From: Mycobacterium sp. E3251
Lineage (GTDB): Bacteria > Actinomycetota > Actinomycetes > Mycobacteriales > Mycobacteriaceae
Length of the DNA: 64,000 nucleotides
Assembly: GCF_001666835.1 (NCBI RefSeq)
Contig: NZ_LZJF01000184.1
Span: 39,630 to 103,629, forward strand
Reading direction: 5' to 3'
In this document: positions 60,888 to 64,000 of the stretch, piece after piece
Position numbering within the stretch: the stretch's first letter is position 1
Layout of the letters: each line of letters starts with the position of its first letter
Program-made: the position numbers and the translations under genes
Notes under the pieces: model-generated
Databases searched by the model: none
The model's input: the letters and a program-made list of their open reading frames with translations, nothing else
Told to the model about the DNA's origin: nothing

Positions 60888-61913
60888 GTGACGAGCCCTT
60901 GGAATGACCCGAATATGTCGGACGAAGGGGCGCTCAGACGGGGGGATCCGTCAGGGGGCCGCAACTTCCCGGATTCGGTGTCGGACACCATGCGCATTAC
61001 CGATCTGGCCGCGCCTCGAAAGATTCCTCCGGGCTCGGGTTGGCGGAAATTCATCTACGTCATCTCTTTTAAGAAAATAAACCCGGGTGAATCACCCAGT
61101 GAGCGGCACTACCGGGACTTGCAGAACCGTATCCGGCGGCACATCCGGCGCCAGTACGTGATCACGGTGGTGTCCGGCAAGGGCGGCGTCGGCGTTTCGA
61201 CGATGGTCGCCTGCATCGGTGGGGTGTTCCGAGAATGCCGCCCGCAGAACGTGATTGCGATTGACGCGGTCCCGGGTTTCGGCACGCTGGCCGACCGCAT
61301 CGACGAGTCGCCGCCGGGCGACTACACCGCCATCATCAACGACACCGACGTCCAGGGCTACGCGGACATCCGTGAACACTTGGGGCAGAACCCGATCGGA
61401 CTCGACGTGCTGGCCGGAAACCGCACGTCGGATCAGCCCCGGCCGCTGGTGCCTGCGATGTTCTCGGGTGTCTTGTCGCGGTTGCGGCGAACCCACACCG
61501 TGATGATCGTCGACACCTCGCCGGACCTGGAACACGAGGTGATGAAGCCGGTTTTGGAGAACACCGACACGCTCGTGTTCGTTTCCGGGATAACCGCGGA
61601 CCGCTCCCGGCCGGTGCTGCGGGCCGTCGACTACCTGCGGTCGCAGGGCTACCACGAGCTGGTCTCGCGCAGCACCGTGATCATCAACCACACCGATCAG
61701 ATCGCCGACAAAGATGCGCTGGCGTACTTGACCGAGCGGTTCAGCAAGGTCGGCGCGACCGTCGAAGAGATGCCGTTCGATCCGCATCTGGCCAAAGGCG
61801 GGCTCATCGACACGGTTCATGAATTAAAGAAAAAGACGCGGTTGCGGCTTTTTGAAATCACCGCCGGCCTGGCCGACAAATACATTCCGGATGCGGAGCG
61901 GACGGCGCCGTGA
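60888..61913 (+). CDS. ESX-2 MinD/ParA-like ATPase (Rv3888c-like) with altered Walker A
   Basis: A 341-residue protein, as long as its M. tuberculosis homologue Rv3888c. A disordered N-terminal region (about 1-85) precedes a MinD-like fold with ITVVSGKGGVGVSTMVACIG (residues 92-111), VIAIDAVPGFGTLADRID, VMIVDTSPDLEHEV and RSTVIINHTD. The deviant Walker A keeps the signature Lys98 but has Val103 in place of the invariant Lys before Ser-Thr, so ATP turnover is doubtful. The GTG at 60888 opens the gene; its stop overlaps eccD2. Confidence 0.9.
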   Translation: MTSPWNDPNMSDEGALRRGDPSGGRNFPDSVSDTMRITDLAAPRKIPPGSGWRKFIYVISFKKINPGESPSERHYRDLQNRIRRHIRRQYVITVVSGKGGVGVSTMVACIGGVFRECRPQNVIAIDAVPGFGTLADRIDESPPGDYTAIINDTDVQGYADIREHLGQNPIGLDVLAGNRTSDQPRPLVPAMFSGVLSRLRRTHTVMIVDTSPDLEHEVMKPVLENTDTLVFVSGITADRSRPVLRAVDYLRSQGYHELVSRSTVIINHTDQIADKDALAYLTERFSKVGATVEEMPFDPHLAKGGLIDTVHELKKKTRLRLFEITAGLADKYIPDAERTAP

Positions 61914-63439
61914 CATCGGCGCATAAGGTCGCTTTCCCGGCGCGCTGCGCGGTCAATATTTCCTACGAGAAGCATCTCTGCTCCCAAGTGTTCCCGGCCG
62001 GAATTCCGGTGGAGGGATTCTTCGAGGGAATGGTCGAGCTCTTCGACGCCGATCTGAAGCGCAAAGGTTTTGACGGCATTACGTTGCCTGCGGGCAGCTA
62101 CGAACTGCACAAGATCAACGGTGTCCGGCTGGACATCAACAAGAGCCTGGACGAGCTGGGCGTGCAGGACGGGGACACCCTGGTGCTGGTGCCCCGGGTC
62201 GCCGGCGAATCCTTTGAACCGCAGTACGAGTCGTTGTCGACCGGCTTGGCGGCCATGGGCAAGTGGCTCGGCCGCGACGGCGGGGACCGGATGTTCGCCC
62301 CGGTGACGCCGCTGACGGCCGCGCACACCGCCGTCGCGATCATCGCGATGGCGGCCGCGGTGGTGGTGGCGCTGACGTTGCGGGCGCGGACCTTCACCGA
62401 CGGCCCCGTTCCGGCCGCGGTGTCCGGCGCAGTCGGGGCCCTGCTGGTGGTCGGGGCCTCCGTGGTCTGGTGGGGGTGGCGGGAGCGCCGCGACTTGTTC
62501 AGCGGGTTCGGCTGGCTGGCCGTGGCGTTGCTGGCCGTCGCGGGCGCATGCGCGCCGCCGGGCACCCTGGGGGCGGCGCACGGGGTGATCGGCCTCGTGA
62601 TCGTGATCCTGGGTGCCATCGCCATCGGCGTGATGACACGCAAGCGGTGGCAGACCGCCGTCGTCACCGCGGTGGTGACGGTTAGCGGGATCCTCGCCGC
62701 CGTTGCCGTCGTTCGGATGTTCCGCCCGGCGTCGGCTCAGGTGCTGGCCATCTGCGTGCTGGTTGGATTGCTGATCCTGGTCAGGATGACCCCGCTGATC
62801 GCGCTGTGGGTCGCCCGGGTGCGGCCACCTCACTTCGGATCGATCACCGGCCGCGACCTATTCGCGCGCCGCGAGGGCATGCCCGTCGACACGGTCTCTC
62901 CCGTCAGCGAGGACGAATCCGAGGACGAGGACAACGAATTGACCGACATCACCGCGCGCGGCGCGGCGATCGCCGCGTCGGCGCGGCTGGTCAACGCGGT
63001 CCAGGTCGGTGTGTGCGTCGGGGTGTCGATCGTCCTGCCCGGCGCCGTGTGGGGGGTGCTGACGCCGGGGCGTCCCTGGGCGTGGCTGGCGCTGGTGGTC
63101 GCCGGGCTTGTGGTGGGCATCTTCATCACCCAGGGCCGGGGATTCGCCGCCAAGTACCAGGCCGTCGCGCTCGCCTGCGGCGCCGCGGCCGCGGTATGCG
63201 CCGGAGTGGTCAAATACGCCATCTACGAACCGAAAGACGTTGTGAGCGGCCTGCTTTGGCCAGCGGTGGCCATCGCCGCCTTCGCGGCGTGCGGGCTGGC
63301 CGCGGCGCTTCTGGTGCCGACGGTGCGGTTCAGGCCCTTCATCCGGTTGACCGTGGAATGGGTGGAAGTGTTGGCGTTCATCGTCCTGCTGCCAGCGGCG
63401 GCGGCCCTGGGAGGGCTGTTCACGTGGATTCGCCACTAA
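61910..63439 (+). CDS. eccD2: type VII secretion integral membrane protein EccD2
   Basis: A 509-residue protein, the same length as M. tuberculosis EccD2. Residues 1 to about 95 form a ubiquitin-like domain (CAVNISYEKHLCSQVFPAGIPVEGFFEGM, LDELGVQDGDTLVLVPR). About eleven transmembrane helices follow, with a cytoplasmic acidic insert (SEDESEDEDNELTD, about residues 330-345). EccD lines the ESX membrane channel with EccB, EccC and EccE. GTG 61910 overlaps the upstream stop (GTGA), and mycP2 starts inside its last codons. Confidence 0.94.
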   Translation: MTSAHKVAFPARCAVNISYEKHLCSQVFPAGIPVEGFFEGMVELFDADLKRKGFDGITLPAGSYELHKINGVRLDINKSLDELGVQDGDTLVLVPRVAGESFEPQYESLSTGLAAMGKWLGRDGGDRMFAPVTPLTAAHTAVAIIAMAAAVVVALTLRARTFTDGPVPAAVSGAVGALLVVGASVVWWGWRERRDLFSGFGWLAVALLAVAGACAPPGTLGAAHGVIGLVIVILGAIAIGVMTRKRWQTAVVTAVVTVSGILAAVAVVRMFRPASAQVLAICVLVGLLILVRMTPLIALWVARVRPPHFGSITGRDLFARREGMPVDTVSPVSEDESEDEDNELTDITARGAAIAASARLVNAVQVGVCVGVSIVLPGAVWGVLTPGRPWAWLALVVAGLVVGIFITQGRGFAAKYQAVALACGAAAAVCAGVVKYAIYEPKDVVSGLLWPAVAIAAFAACGLAAALLVPTVRFRPFIRLTVEWVEVLAFIVLLPAAAALGGLFTWIRH

Positions 63440-63993
63440 AGAGGGTGGCGGCGGTGACTGCCGCCCTGACCCTGGTCGCGCTGTCCGCGAATATCCCTGC
63501 CGCGCAAGCGATTACACCCCCACAGGTGGATCCGGGATTGGTGCCCCCGGACGGGCCGCCCAGGCCAGACCAACCGATGCGCCGCGCCAACAGCTGCTCG
63601 TCGCCCATCACCGTGCGCAATCCCGACGTGGCGCAGCTGGCACCGGGCTTCAACCTGCTCAACATCAGCAAGGCTTGGCAATACAGCACCGGCAACGGCG
63701 TACCGGTGGCGGTCATCGACACCGGCATTTCGCCCAACCCGCGGCTGCCGGCCGTACCCGGTGGTGACTACATCATGGGTGAGGACGGCCTGTCGGATTG
63801 CGACGCGCACGGCACAATCGTGGGCTCGATCATCGCCGCTGCGCCGCAAGGGACTTTGCCCATGCCGCGGCCCATGCCGCCGACCCCGGCGTTCCCTCCG
63901 CCGGCCGGACCGCCGCCGGCCAACGGCGCCCCGCCGCCGCCGGTCGAGGTCCCGCCGCCGGTGGCGCCCCCGCCGCCACAACACCAGCCATGA
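63424..63993 (+). CDS. mycP2: mycosin MycP2, N-terminal part, stop in proline-rich loop at window edge
   Basis: GTG 63424 opens a subtilisin-like protease overlapping eccD2 by 16 bp. A signal peptide (about residues 1-28) is followed by NSCSSPITVRNPDVAQLAPGFNLLNISKAWQYSTGNG, the catalytic Asp in VAVIDTGISPNP and the catalytic His in DAHGTIVGSIIAA. A proline-rich loop follows. The frame then meets TGA at 63991-63993, giving 189 residues instead of about 550 in M. tuberculosis MycP2. The catalytic Ser and C-terminal anchor would lie beyond the window. A frameshift or true truncation are both possible. Confidence 0.85.
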   Translation: MDSPLKRVAAVTAALTLVALSANIPAAQAITPPQVDPGLVPPDGPPRPDQPMRRANSCSSPITVRNPDVAQLAPGFNLLNISKAWQYSTGNGVPVAVIDTGISPNPRLPAVPGGDYIMGEDGLSDCDAHGTIVGSIIAAAPQGTLPMPRPMPPTPAFPPPAGPPPANGAPPPPVEVPPPVAPPPPQHQP

Positions 63994-64000
63994 CCACGCC

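Noticed and set aside
1..64000. tRNA genes, rRNA, CRISPR arrays, insertion sequences or prophage genes
   Set aside because: Looked for and not seen. No transposase or integrase motifs, no array of spaced repeats and no recognisable tRNA clover leaf were found by eye. A covariance search would be needed to exclude short RNAs.

Overview
The window reads as chromosomal DNA of a slow-growing mycobacterium. It is GC-rich, genes often start with GTG or overlap by 4 bp, and many proteins belong to families typical of mycobacteria: PE/PPE and Esx proteins, Eis, mycolic acid cyclopropane synthases, WS/DGAT acyltransferases, F420-dependent enzymes and a mycofactocin-type SDR. An ESX-2 type VII secretion locus and a celA1-like gene close to dnaB fit a slow grower. 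I cannot fix the species.

Layout. (1) 0.1-5 kb: core genes rpsF-ssb-rpsR-rplI, a perfect hairpin, then dnaB. dnaB carries a 417-residue intein inside its P-loop and has a LexA-like box just upstream. (2) 5-12.7 kb: a variable block between dnaB and celA1, with an SDR/MmyB-type regulator pair, a HadA-HadB fusion dehydratase, and a predicted secreted HNH nuclease with a translationally coupled SUKH-like partner and a small membrane protein. In M. tuberculosis this interval holds the DarT/DarG toxin-antitoxin genes. (3) 13-29 kb: redox and transport genes with their regulators (mycofactocin SDR, F420 enzymes, LysR/EamA, tandem TetR, methyltransferases, SulP, a formate/nitrite-type channel with an in-frame stop) and small orphan genes. 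(4) 30-38 kb: a methylenetetrahydrofolate reductase-like gene coupled to a methyltransferase, malQ, a PhoU-type regulator, an MHS transporter, hemerythrin and a mycolate-modifying methyltransferase. (5) 38.9-44.8 kb: a six-gene minus-strand operon built around a form-II (CoxL-like) molybdenum hydroxylase. (6) 44.8-57 kb: Nudix, PadR, F420, MFS, HdeA-like, stand-alone ctaD, FAD oxidoreductase/eis, acyl-CoA dehydrogenase/TetR, and an orphan PrrB-like sensor kinase. (7) 57.5-64 kb: the ESX-2 cluster PE36-PPE69-esxD-esxC-espG2-MinD-like-eccD2-mycP2, ending at the window edge.

How genes work together. ESX-2 supplies secreted PE/PPE and Esx pairs, a chaperone (EspG2), the membrane channel subunit EccD2 and the protease MycP2. 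The usual upstream core genes eccB2 and eccC2 are absent from the window; the PE36 promoter region abuts the sensor kinase. mycP2 also meets a stop in its proline-rich loop, seven bases before the window ends. The most novel-looking candidate is the nuclease/immunity-like trio at 9.3-11.5 kb. The class-3 DnaB intein and the MTHFR/methyltransferase pair are the next most interesting. Gene identities for M. tuberculosis homologues come from memory of those proteins, not from a search.
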